A stretch of 64,000 nucleotides of DNA from JACVRW01 sp963808545. Lineage in GTDB: Bacteria > Actinomycetota > Thermoleophilia > Solirubrobacterales > Thermoleophilaceae. Made by a program: the position numbers and the translations under genes. Below, one piece after another: positions 56,726-64,000 of this stretch; within the stretch, counting starts at the first letter, position 1, and every line of letters starts with the position of its first letter. Below the pieces are notes generated by a model that had not been told where the DNA came from, ran no database searches, and saw only the letters and a list, made by a program, of their open reading frames with translations. The DNA is taken from contig CAWEGB010000011.1 in NCBI GenBank assembly GCA_963808545.1, positions 186,001-250,000 of the forward strand. Reading direction: 5' to 3'.

Positions 56726-58571
56726 CGCCGGCCCCCGCGCGCTCGGCGAACCAGTCGAGTGCGGCGGGGTTGGCCAGCGAGTCGCGGCTGGCGGCGGTGG
56801 AGGGATCGGCGCCGAGCAGGATCTTCTTGACCGGCACCTCGAGCTTCTTGTTGGAGAGCGTGCGCGGCACCTCGGCGATCTGCTCGATCCCGTCCGGAGA
56901 ATGGCGTGGGGAGCAGTGCTCGCGAATGCGGCGGCGCAGCTCGGCCCGCAGCTCGTCGCTGAGCTCGGCGTCGTCTCTGAGCACCACGAACAGCAGCATC
57001 TCCCCCTCGACATCCACGACCAGGGAGTCGAGCACCTCGTCCACTCCCTCCACGGCGCTGTAGATCTCGCTCGTGCCCATGCGCACGCCGCCGCGGTTGA
57101 TGGTGGAGTCGGACCGGCCGTAGATCACCGCCGTGCCGCGCTCGGTGATCTTGATCCAGTCGCCGTGACGCCAGATGCCGGGGAACATCTCGAAGTAGCT
57201 CTCGCGGTATCGCTCGCCGTCCGGGTCGTTCCAGAAGTAGAGGGGCATCGACGGCATCGGCTCGGTGATCACGAGCTCGCCCACCTCGCCGGTGAGCGCC
57301 CGGCCGTCGTCGGAGAACGCCTCCACCGCGGCGCCGAGACTGCGCGCCTGCAGCTCCCCGGCGTAGACCGGCAGCACCGGGCAGGCCCCCACGAAGGCGG
57401 TGCACAGATCGGTGCCGCCGCTGGTCGAATAGAGCCACACGTCGGGGAACTTCTCGTAGACCCACTCGAAGCCCTCCACCGGCAGCGGCGATCCGGTCGA
57501 CCCGATGCTGCGCAGCCGCGGCGGCCGCGGCGGCTCCACCTCGGCCTTCATCGACGCGCCGATGAAGCCCGCGCTCGTGCCGAAGCTCGTCACGTCGGCC
57601 TCGGCGGCGAAGTCCCACAGCCGATCGGGGTCGGGAGCGCCGTCATACAGCACGATCGTCGACCCGGCCAGCAGCCCGCCCACCAGGAAGTTCCACATCA
57701 TCCAGCCGGTGGTGGTGTACCAGAAGAAACGGTCGCCGGCCGAGAGGTCGGAATGGAAGTGCGCCTTCTTGAGCTGCTCGAGCAGAATGCCGCCCTGGCC
57801 CTGCACGATCGCCTTCGGCAGCCCGGTGGTGCCCGACGAGTAGAGCACCCACAGCGGGTGATCGAAGGGCACCGCTTCGAAGCTCAGCTCCGCCGGCTCG
57901 ACCAGCAGCTCGTCCCACTCCGAGGGTCCCATCACCGTGTGCTCGAGCGCCGGAATCGCCGCCTCGATCTCCCGCACGCGAGGCCGCCGGTCGAAGTCCT
58001 TACCCCCGTAGCGATAGCCGTCGGTGGCGATCAGCACCTTCGGCTCGATCTGCGCGAAGCGGTCGACCACCGTCGGCACCCCGAACTCCGGCGCGCAGCT
58101 CGACCACACCGCCCCGATCGACGCGCAGGCCAGGAAGGCCACCACCGTCTCGGGCACGTTCGGCATGTACGCCGCCACCCGGTCGCCCGGGCCCACCCCC
58201 AGGCGCCGTAGACCGGCCGCGCAGCGGGCCGTCTGATCGCGCAGCTCGTCCCACGAGAGCTCGGCCAGAGGGCTCGACTCGGTCGCGTGGACGATTGCCG
58301 TCTCGCCCGGCCGGGCCTGGCGGAACAGGTGCTCGGCGTAGTTGACCCGGGCGCCCGGGAACCACTCCGCCCCCGGCATCTCCGTCTTCCCCAGGACGCG
58401 CGCCGGCGTGGGCCCCACCTCGAAGCGTTCCCATACCGCGCCCCAGAATCCCTCAAGGTCCTTCACCGACCATTGCCACAGCTCGTGGTAGTCGCCAAAG
58501 CCGCGCTCCTCCATGAACGCCACCAGCTGTGAACCGCCGGACGGCTCCCAGAGAAGGTCTCCCTCGCGCAT
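56709..58571 (-). CDS. acetoacetyl-CoA synthetase-like enzyme
   Basis: A 620-residue adenylate-forming enzyme. YSSGTTGLPKAIVQGQGG is the phosphate loop, WYTTTGWMMWNFLVGGLLAG the acyl pocket segment, TSGGTDLC the A5-type motif, and HGDWIKITERGTAVIYGRSD then INRGGVRMGTSEIY the hinge and A8 parts; NKKLEVPVKKIL carries the C-terminal Lys. The ARVNYAEHLF start is typical of acetoacetyl-CoA synthetases. It would activate acetoacetate or similar acids with ATP and CoA. The ATG follows TAGAAT by 8 nt, no Shine-Dalgarno. Confidence 0.9.
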   Translation of the reverse strand: MREGDLLWEPSGGSQLVAFMEERGFGDYHELWQWSVKDLEGFWGAVWERFEVGPTPARVLGKTEMPGAEWFPGARVNYAEHLFRQARPGETAIVHATESSPLAELSWDELRDQTARCAAGLRRLGVGPGDRVAAYMPNVPETVVAFLACASIGAVWSSCAPEFGVPTVVDRFAQIEPKVLIATDGYRYGGKDFDRRPRVREIEAAIPALEHTVMGPSEWDELLVEPAELSFEAVPFDHPLWVLYSSGTTGLPKAIVQGQGGILLEQLKKAHFHSDLSAGDRFFWYTTTGWMMWNFLVGGLLAGSTIVLYDGAPDPDRLWDFAAEADVTSFGTSAGFIGASMKAEVEPPRPPRLRSIGSTGSPLPVEGFEWVYEKFPDVWLYSTSGGTDLCTAFVGACPVLPVYAGELQARSLGAAVEAFSDDGRALTGEVGELVITEPMPSMPLYFWNDPDGERYRESYFEMFPGIWRHGDWIKITERGTAVIYGRSDSTINRGGVRMGTSEIYSAVEGVDEVLDSLVVDVEGEMLLFVVLRDDAELSDELRAELRRRIREHCSPRHSPDGIEQIAEVPRTLSNKKLEVPVKKILLGADPSTAASRDSLANPAALDWFAERAGAGASSSS

Positions 58572-58594
58572 TGCGCCCGATTCTATGGCCGCGG

Positions 58595-59824
58595 TCAGGC
58601 CCCGGCGATCTGACCCGCCAGCCGGTCTTCGCGCAGCCGACGCCGGGCGTCCTCGTCGTCACGCAGTGGCCCCAGCAGGGCGCGCGCTACCAGCGGCGTG
58701 ATGCCCATCACGGCGAACGCGAGGGCCCAGGAGACTCCGGAGGCCAGCGCTCCGAGCCCCACGGGCACCCCGGCGGCCACGATCCGCATCGCGGTGTTCT
58801 GGATGCCCATCGCCGTACCCGCCTGGCGGCGTCCCGAGATCTCCGCCGCCGCGGTGAACGACAGGCCGTTCCAGCTCATGGCGGCCACACCACCGGCCAT
58901 CAGCACCGGCACCGCGATCGCCGCCGGCGCCGGGGTGAGCACGGCGGCCCCGAGCAGCAGGGCTCCGGCCGCGGTGGCCAGCCTGCGGAAGGGCTCGATG
59001 CGGGCGTCGCGGACGTCCGACCAGCGGCCGGCGGCAATCCGGGCCCCGGCCGCTCCGAGCTGGACGGCGCCGAGCGCCAGCGCGGCCGTGGACGCCGACC
59101 ACCCGCGCTCGCCGAAGAGGTAGAGGACCAGCAGGGACGTGACGCCCACCTGCCCGACGATCATCAGCGACGATGCAGCGCTCAGCCGCCAGATGCGCGG
59201 GTCGCGCACGGCGTCCGGAGCGGGCGGCGCGGCCGACTCCTGCCGCGGGCCCTCGCGCAGCCAGATTCCCGCGGCCGCCGCGGCCACGAGCATGACCGCC
59301 GACAGCGCGTACAACGCTGCGTCCAGCCCGAGCCAGGCCGCCAGCGGCGGCAGGGTGAAGGAGGCGAGCGCCGCTCCCGCCGGCACCGCCGTCTGCCGCA
59401 GGCCGAGCGCCAGCCCCCGCTCATCGCGGGGAAACCAGCTGAACACCGCCCGTCCGCTCGCCGCTATGGCACTGGAGCCGAGCGCGCCGGCGAGGGCGGT
59501 TCCGCCGAGCAGTGCCCCGTATCCGTCCGAGGCGGCTACACCCCCCATGAGCAGAGCGCCGAGGCCGAGGCCAACGGCGATCACTCTCCGTTCCCCGACC
59601 CGGTCCGCCAGCACGCCCCAGGCCAGCAGCGTCGTGACGGTGCCGATCGCAAAGGAGGTGAAGACCGCGGTGACCTGCACGAGCGACAGGCCGAACTCCT
59701 CCTGGATCGCCGGGCCGAGCGCCGGGAGGCCGCCCTGCACCGCGGCCAGCGCGGCGGTGGCCCCGGCTCCCGCCGCCAGTACCACCCAGCGATAGCGGGG
59801 TGGAGCGGGGCGGTGTGAGGTCAC
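58595..59824 (-). CDS. MFS transporter (12-helix)
   Basis: A 409-residue MFS permease. LAWGVLADRVGERRVIAVGL carries motif A between helices 2 and 3, RGLALGLRQTAVPAGAALAS resembles motif C-type sequence, and twelve hydrophobic stretches are present. The C-terminal tail is basic (RRRLREDRLAG). Cargo is unknown. GTG 59824 follows TAGACT by 6 nt and the FkbM gene diverges 38 bp away. It ends close to the synthetase gene upstream of it. Confidence 0.85.
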   Translation of the reverse strand: MTSHRPAPPRYRWVVLAAGAGATAALAAVQGGLPALGPAIQEEFGLSLVQVTAVFTSFAIGTVTTLLAWGVLADRVGERRVIAVGLGLGALLMGGVAASDGYGALLGGTALAGALGSSAIAASGRAVFSWFPRDERGLALGLRQTAVPAGAALASFTLPPLAAWLGLDAALYALSAVMLVAAAAAGIWLREGPRQESAAPPAPDAVRDPRIWRLSAASSLMIVGQVGVTSLLVLYLFGERGWSASTAALALGAVQLGAAGARIAAGRWSDVRDARIEPFRRLATAAGALLLGAAVLTPAPAAIAVPVLMAGGVAAMSWNGLSFTAAAEISGRRQAGTAMGIQNTAMRIVAAGVPVGLGALASGVSWALAFAVMGITPLVARALLGPLRDDEDARRRLREDRLAGQIAGA

Positions 59825-59862
59825 CGTTCGAGTCTACGCACGGTCCGGGTACGGTCCGCTGC

Positions 59863-60726
59863 GTGGCCGGAGTTCGCCGCGACCGCCTCGCTCGCCGGCT
59901 GGCACGGTTGCCGGCCCCTGTCCAGACGCTTCTTCGCCTCGCCTTCGTGGCGGTGCGCGTGACCGCGGGACCGCGCAGCTTCGGCACCTACGTGCGTCTC
60001 ACCCGGATCCAACGACACGTGGGCTCCGGCGGCCGCGCGGTGCGACTGAAGCTCCGACCGTTGGGCGGGCGCGAGGTGCTCGTGAGGCCCAGCACGTCGG
60101 ACGTCGACACCGTGTGGGGAACGTTCGCGGGCGCCTACCACCGGCCGCCCGCCGAGGCGCTGCAGCACGGCCCGCGGCTGGTGTGGGACCTGGGCGCCAA
60201 CATCGGCCTGACCATGGTCGACCTGGCCGAGCGCCTCCCCGGGGCGCGCGTGGTCGGCGTGGAGCTCGACTCGGAGAACGCCGCGCTGGCTCGGCTCAAC
60301 GTGGCGCCCTGGGGCGCCCGCTGCGAAGTCGTCGAGGGCGGAATCTGGCCCGACGACGGTGAGCTGCGCTACGTCCGCTTCGACGGTTCCACAGCGGGGC
60401 ACCACGTGACCGACGTGCCCCTCGAGGACGACCTCGCCGTGACCGGGGCCAGGGCCATCTCGCCGTGGTCGCTGCTCGCCCTCGAGGACAGGGAGACGAC
60501 CGTGGACTACGCCAAGATCGACATCGAGGGCGCCGAGCGCGAGCTGCTCTCCCGCAATACCGGTTGGGCCGAGCGCGTGAGGACCGTGGCGGTGGAGATT
60601 CATCCGCCCTACTCGGTCGAGTCGTGCGAGCGGGACCTGAGTGCCCTCGGCTTCCTCACCCGGCGCCACCCGCGCCATCCGGCTGCCGTGATCGGCGTAC
60701 GCTCCTCGGCGTGCTCCAACACGTGA
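59863..60726 (+). CDS. FkbM-family methyltransferase
   Basis: A 287-residue SAM-dependent methyltransferase. LVWDLGANIGLTMVDLAERL is the SAM-binding motif (D-G-A-N-x-G-type), GVELDSENAALARLNVA the acidic loop, and DYAKIDIEGAERELLSRN the FkbM DIEGAE motif. It would O-methylate a sugar or hydroxyl group. GTG 59863 follows TACGGT by 7 nt. The VOC gene overlaps its end by 16 nt. Substrate unknown. Confidence 0.88.
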   Translation: MAGVRRDRLARRLARLPAPVQTLLRLAFVAVRVTAGPRSFGTYVRLTRIQRHVGSGGRAVRLKLRPLGGREVLVRPSTSDVDTVWGTFAGAYHRPPAEALQHGPRLVWDLGANIGLTMVDLAERLPGARVVGVELDSENAALARLNVAPWGARCEVVEGGIWPDDGELRYVRFDGSTAGHHVTDVPLEDDLAVTGARAISPWSLLALEDRETTVDYAKIDIEGAERELLSRNTGWAERVRTVAVEIHPPYSVESCERDLSALGFLTRRHPRHPAAVIGVRSSACSNT

Positions 60727-61070
60727 CGCTCGAGATGCGCCGCGAGGACCGGGCCCCGGCCGAGGCCTTCTGGGGACGCCTCGGGTTCGCGCCGGTCGAA
60801 CCGCCGGGGACGCTGCCGGAGGTGAGCGCGTGGCTCGAGCGCGACGGCACCCAGATCCACCTGCTCTGGAGCGACGCGCCGGTGGTGGCGCCGGAAGGGC
60901 ACGCGGCGGTGGTCGTCGACGACTACGACGCCGTGGTCGCGCAGCTGCGGTCGGAGGGGTTCGACGTCGAGGACCGCGCCCAGCAGTGGGGTGTGCCGAG
61001 GAGCTTCGTGCGCGCGCCGGGAGGCCATCGCATCGAGCTGATGTCGGCGCCGCCGCCGCGGCGGCGCTGA
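60711..61070 (+). CDS. VOC/glyoxalase-family protein
   Basis: A 119-residue vicinal oxygen chelate protein. VLQHVTLEMRREDRAPAEAF starts the first module, HLLWSDAPVVAPEGHAAVVV follows and VRAPGGHRIELMS ends the second. GTG 60711 lies inside the FkbM gene end, a 16-nt overlap, so the two are likely cotranscribed. The substrate is unknown; lactoylglutathione lyase-like activity is possible. Confidence 0.78.
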   Translation: MLQHVTLEMRREDRAPAEAFWGRLGFAPVEPPGTLPEVSAWLERDGTQIHLLWSDAPVVAPEGHAAVVVDDYDAVVAQLRSEGFDVEDRAQQWGVPRSFVRAPGGHRIELMSAPPPRRR

Positions 61071-61168
61071 GTCGGGGCGCCCAGGTGCGCCTCCACCCAG
61101 GGGGCGAAACTTGCCGTCCACGACCTCCACGGGTCGTGCACTCGGTACGTCGATCGCACAGATTCGTC

Positions 61169-61188
61169 TGTCGACTGATCAGTCGACA
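61169..61188. promoter_or_regulatory. perfect 20-bp palindrome before the MarR gene
   Basis: TGTCGACTGATCAGTCGACA reads the same on both strands. It is in the 61071-61241 intergenic stretch, about 55 bp before the MarR start, and is the likely MarR operator. Confidence 0.7.
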
Positions 61189-61241
61189 AACGAGTTTCTT
61201 TGGTCGTGTTGTTGTCGCGCGGCTCCGGGACGCCGGGCGCC

Positions 61242-61724
61242 GTGACGCGTGACCGCCGGCGACATCGGCGAGCGCCCCATCCCGCCCTGTCCGACGACCT
61301 CGCCTTCCTGCTCGCCGAGACCAGCACGCGGGTGCGGGCCGAAGTTGACCGAGAGCTCCGCGAGCTCGGGCTCGATTGGTCCTGCCGGCTCGCGATTGCG
61401 ATCGTCAAGGCGCTTGGCGGTCTGTCGCAAGAGGCGCTGTCGGACCGGACCGGGATCGACCGCTCGTCGCTCTCGGCCGTGGTGCGGGACCTCGAGGCCG
61501 ACGGGCTTCTCGAGCGTACTCCCGATGAAGAGGACGCCCGCAAGCGCATCTGCCGTGCCACCAGGGCCGGCGTGGGGATCGCGGCCGAAGCGCAGCTCGC
61601 GGTGGAAGCGGGCACCCGAGCCGCCCTGGTTCGGCTCACGTCTCGGGAGCGGCTGCGGCTGGAGGAGCTGCTGGCCAAGGCGCTCGGAGCACGCGAGCAG
61701 GACCGCCACTGGCTCTTCGGCTGA
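61242..61724 (+). CDS. MarR-family regulator
   Basis: A 160-residue winged-helix repressor. LSDDLAFLLAETSTRVRAEV starts the dimer helix, LGGLSQEALSDRTGIDRSSL is the recognition HTH, and DLEADGLLERTPDEEDARKR the wing. I start at GTG 61242; GTG codons nearer 61203 are alternatives. It probably controls itself through the palindrome at 61169. The carboxylase gene lies convergent downstream. Its ligand is unknown. Confidence 0.85.
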   Translation: MTRDRRRHRRAPHPALSDDLAFLLAETSTRVRAEVDRELRELGLDWSCRLAIAIVKALGGLSQEALSDRTGIDRSSLSAVVRDLEADGLLERTPDEEDARKRICRATRAGVGIAAEAQLAVEAGTRAALVRLTSRERLRLEELLAKALGAREQDRHWLFG

Positions 61725-61731
61725 GCCGGGG

Positions 61732-63243
61732 CTATACCGGCGTGACCGCGTTGTGCTTGGCCGGCCAGCTGCGCTCGCGCGAGGCGTAGGCCGCAAACCG
61801 GTTGCAGAGCTCGTCACGGAGGAGCTCCGGAGCCACCACGGCGTCGATCACGAGCTCCGAGGCGAGGTGGAGGATGTCGATCTCCTCCTTGTACTCGGAG
61901 CGCAGCTCCTCGGTGCGGCGGGCGCGCTCGTCCTCGTCCTCGATCGCCTGCAGCTGGTTGAAGAACACCGCGTTGATGGCCGCCTGGGGGCCCATCACGG
62001 CAATCTTGGCGGCGGGCAGCGCGATACAGGCGTCCGGGTCGAAGGCCGGGCCGGCCATGGCGTAGAGGCCCGCGCCGTAGGCCTTGCGGACGATGACCGA
62101 GAGCTTGGGGACCGTGGCTTCGGACACCGCGGAGATCATCTTGGCCCCGGCACGGATGATCCCCTGACGCTCCACCTGGGTGCCGATCATGAAGCCGGGC
62201 ACGTCGGCCAGGAACAGCAGTGGAATGTTGAAGGCGTTGCAGGTCCAGATGAAGCGGGCGGCCTTGTCCGACGAATCGACGAACAGCACGCCGCCCTTCT
62301 GCTTGGGCTGGTTGGCCACGATCCCGATCACCCGGCCGTCGAGCCGGGCGTAGCCCACGATCAGCTCCTTGGCCCAGCGCTTCTGGACCTCCAGGAACGA
62401 GCCGGCGTCCACGAGGGCGTCGATCAGCCCGAGCATGTCGAAGGGCTTGTTCTCGTCGGCGGGGATGTCGGGCAGGCCGGCCGACGGTGACTCCCCCACG
62501 CTGACCGGCGCCGGCTCCCGCCAGCTCGAAGGGAAATAGGAGAGGTAGCGCTGGGCCAGGTCGATGCCCTCCTCGTCGCTGGCGACCAGGAAGTGGCCGC
62601 AGCCCGACACGCCGGTGTGCATCCGGGCGCCGCCCATCTCCTCGAGCGTCACCTTCTCGCCGATGACCATCTCCGCCATCCGCGGCGAGCCGAGGTACAT
62701 CGAGGCGTTGCCCTCGCGCATGATCACCACGTCGCAGAACGCCGGGATGTAGGCGCCGCCCGCGGCGCTGGGACCGAACAGAACACACAGCTGCGGCACG
62801 ACCCCGGACAGCTTGACCTCGGTGTGGAAGATGCGCCCCGCGCCGCGCCGGCCGGGAAACATCTGCACCTGGTCGGTGATGCGTGCTCCCGCGGAATCGA
62901 CCAGGTAGATGATCGGCACGAGGTGCTCGAGCGCCTGCTCCTGGATGCGGATGATCTTCTCGACGGTCTTCGGTCCCCAGGAGCCCGCCTTGACCGTGGG
63001 GTCGTTGGCCATCAGGGCGACCGAGCGTCCCCCGATGCGGGCCATGCCCGTGACCACGCCGTCGGCCCCGAGGCCCTCCTGCTCCCAGTTGGCCAGAAGC
63101 GCCTCCTCGATGAAGCTGCCCGGATCGACCAGCCGTTCGACCCGATCCCGCACCGGCAGCTTGCCCTGATCGCGCGACTTCGCGTGATGGCGCTCCGGAC
63201 CGCCGCCCCGGGCGCGGTCGAGGGCCTCCTTGAGGTTCGTCAT
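61732..63243 (-). CDS. acyl-CoA carboxylase beta subunit (propionyl/methylcrotonyl type)
   Basis: A 503-residue carboxyltransferase. SFIEEALLANWEQEGLGADG and GMARIGGRSVALMANDPTVKA open the N-terminal half, GRIFHTEVKLSGVVPQLCVL and FGPSAAGGAYIPAFCDVVIM hold the oxyanion hole, and RKAYGAGLYAMAGPAFDPDA is the C-terminal acyl-CoA half. It moves carboxyl from biotin to an acyl-CoA such as propionyl-CoA or methylcrotonyl-CoA. The ATG follows TAGCGT by 10 nt. If propionyl-CoA is its substrate, methylmalonyl-CoA mutase downstream would need B12, tying to the uptake operon. Confidence 0.9.
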   Translation of the reverse strand: MTNLKEALDRARGGGPERHHAKSRDQGKLPVRDRVERLVDPGSFIEEALLANWEQEGLGADGVVTGMARIGGRSVALMANDPTVKAGSWGPKTVEKIIRIQEQALEHLVPIIYLVDSAGARITDQVQMFPGRRGAGRIFHTEVKLSGVVPQLCVLFGPSAAGGAYIPAFCDVVIMREGNASMYLGSPRMAEMVIGEKVTLEEMGGARMHTGVSGCGHFLVASDEEGIDLAQRYLSYFPSSWREPAPVSVGESPSAGLPDIPADENKPFDMLGLIDALVDAGSFLEVQKRWAKELIVGYARLDGRVIGIVANQPKQKGGVLFVDSSDKAARFIWTCNAFNIPLLFLADVPGFMIGTQVERQGIIRAGAKMISAVSEATVPKLSVIVRKAYGAGLYAMAGPAFDPDACIALPAAKIAVMGPQAAINAVFFNQLQAIEDEDERARRTEELRSEYKEEIDILHLASELVIDAVVAPELLRDELCNRFAAYASRERSWPAKHNAVTPV

Positions 63244-63256
63244 GGGGGCGAGGACG

Positions 63257-63499
63257 CTAGCGCTTGGCGGCCTGGGGCCGCGCCGGATGTGCCTGTCGCA
63301 ATTGTGCCCGTAGCCAACGCCCCACCAGGATGGTGCGGAGGTGTGCGATCCCGCGAGCGGCCACCGGGCCGGTCAGAGCCCCCGCCGCCGCGCAGCCGAG
63401 TGGGGCGAGCGGCACGTCGCCCACGAACAGCAGGCCGGCGGCGGCACCCACCTCGGCGCCGATCAGCGCGCCGACGACGGCGCGTGGGGCGCGGGTCAC
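63257..63499 (-). CDS. small membrane-associated protein, start uncertain
   Basis: About 80 residues from GTG 63499. A hydrophobic, Ala/Gly-rich segment (RAVVGALIGAEVGAAAGLLF, APLGCAAAGALTGPVAARG) is followed by a basic tail. Other starts at 63538 and 63631 exist; I prefer 63499 to leave the divergent enoyl-CoA hydratase promoter clear. It is in the order of, and downstream of, the hydratase promoter on the opposite strand. Confidence 0.45.
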   Translation of the reverse strand: MTRAPRAVVGALIGAEVGAAAGLLFVGDVPLAPLGCAAAGALTGPVAARGIAHLRTILVGRWLRAQLRQAHPARPQAAKR

Positions 63500-63612
63500 G
63501 GGCTGCTCTTCGGGCTGAGTGGGGACTTCCGGCACTCTGGCGGCTTCGTGCGGCGACGGCGTAATCCTCCGGCCCCGCGCGTCCTGCAGGGGTTCCTGCG
63601 TGAGCGCCAGGG

Positions 63613-63618
63613 TAGGGT
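63613..63618 (+). promoter_or_regulatory. TAGGGT -10 element of the enoyl-CoA hydratase gene
   Basis: TAGGGT ends 6 nt before the ATG at 63625, consistent with transcription starting at or within a base or two of the start codon. Confidence 0.55.
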
Positions 63619-63624
63619 GAGCGA

Positions 63625-64000
63625 ATGGCACTGGTACGCACCGAGGACCGCGACGGGGTACGTCATCTCGTCCTGAACCGGCCCGAGAAACGCAACGCGA
63701 TGAACGGCGAGCTGATCGAGGCCCTGGGCGCCGCGATCGAGGACGCCGCCGGCGACGATTCCGCCCGTGTGGTCGTGCTGCGCGGCGAGGGGCCCCTGTT
63801 CTCGTCGGGCATGGATGTGGGCGACCTGCGCGACCTCTCGGATAATCCCGAGAACCTGCGTCGCTTCCGCGGGCCGATCCTGCGCTGGTGGAACCTGCTC
63901 GAGGAAATGCCCAAGCCGACGATCTGCCAGATACACGGCGCCGCGCTCGGCGGCGCGTTCGAGCTGGCGCTGGCCTGCGACTTCCGCACGATGGCCGAGG
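63625..64000 (+). CDS. enoyl-CoA hydratase/isomerase (partial, runs off the window)
   Basis: The first 125 residues of a crotonase. MALVRTEDRDGVRHLVLNRP, EKRNAMNGELIEALGAAI, SSGMDVGDL and ICQIHGAALGGAFELALACD (the oxyanion-hole CxxGxALGG region) are clear. It would act on acyl-CoA in fatty acid breakdown. The ATG follows TAGGGT by 6 nt, no Shine-Dalgarno. The gene is cut at base 64000. Confidence 0.9.
   Translation, partial: MALVRTEDRDGVRHLVLNRPEKRNAMNGELIEALGAAIEDAAGDDSARVVVLRGEGPLFSSGMDVGDLRDLSDNPENLRRFRGPILRWWNLLEEMPKPTICQIHGAALGGAFELALACDFRTMAE

Overview
The window is very GC-rich, uses GTG starts freely and is densely packed, with many genes joined by 4-bp ATGA or GTGA overlaps. Many genes have a TANNNT box (most often TAGGGT) 6-11 nt before the start codon and no Shine-Dalgarno, the pattern of leaderless transcription in Actinobacteria. 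Together with stand-alone HTH-LAGLIDADG proteins, a glutamate-cysteine ligase and LigD-type ligase, this suggests a deep-branching actinobacterium, perhaps Thermoleophilia/Solirubrobacterales. That placement is inference. No prophage, IS or CRISPR array was seen.

Layout. 0-11 kb: haloacid dehalogenase-like protein, a secreted copper-protein candidate, a Rho paralogue with a degenerate ATPase site, a two-gene cyclic 2,3-diphosphoglycerate module (2-phosphoglycerate kinase plus cyclase), and a tightly overlapping nitroreductase-glpD-folP-phosphoesterase operon. 11.4-19.2 kb: a cobalamin-riboswitch-controlled operon of three secreted DUF4430 (transcobalamin beta-like) proteins, EcfT, a fused double EcfA, and an S-component fused to an outside alpha/alpha-repeat domain. 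I read it as a vitamin B12 capture-and-uptake system with parts resembling split intrinsic factor. 19.2-34 kb: tRNA-Glu, fatty acid hydroxylase, a decayed homing-endonuclease-like gene beside tRNA-Leu, SOD, haloalkane dehalogenase, a Fur-family regulator, MMPL exporter, persulfide dioxygenase-rhodanese, 5'-nucleotidase and cytochrome bd oxidase. 34-46 kb: small membrane proteins, glutamate-cysteine ligase, DNA ligase, an ArsR-DUF899-AHSA1 cluster, a thioredoxin-reductase-like fusion, a glycosyltransferase and an HNH gene beside tRNA-Gly. 46-64 kb: TetR/MFS pair with a clear operator, PfkB kinase, a decayed acyltransferase, aldehyde dehydrogenase, phosphotriesterase-like hydrolase, a tRNA cluster (Trp, Leu, Leu) around an intact LAGLIDADG gene, acetoacetyl-CoA synthetase, MFS, FkbM methyltransferase, MarR, acyl-CoA carboxylase beta subunit and a truncated enoyl-CoA hydratase.

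Two themes stand out. First, the B12 operon brings riboswitch, transporter and extracellular binding proteins together in one transcript. Second, three stand-alone endonuclease-type genes (two LAGLIDADG, one HNH) share a start-overlapping CGAAC-N4-GTTYG palindrome that matches Gram-positive LexA/SOS boxes, and each lies next to a tRNA gene.

Five protein genes carry what looks like a single frameshift, some in short homopolymers, and one tRNA-Leu has a one-base bulge. Either the assembly has residual indel errors or these loci are decaying; raw reads would decide.
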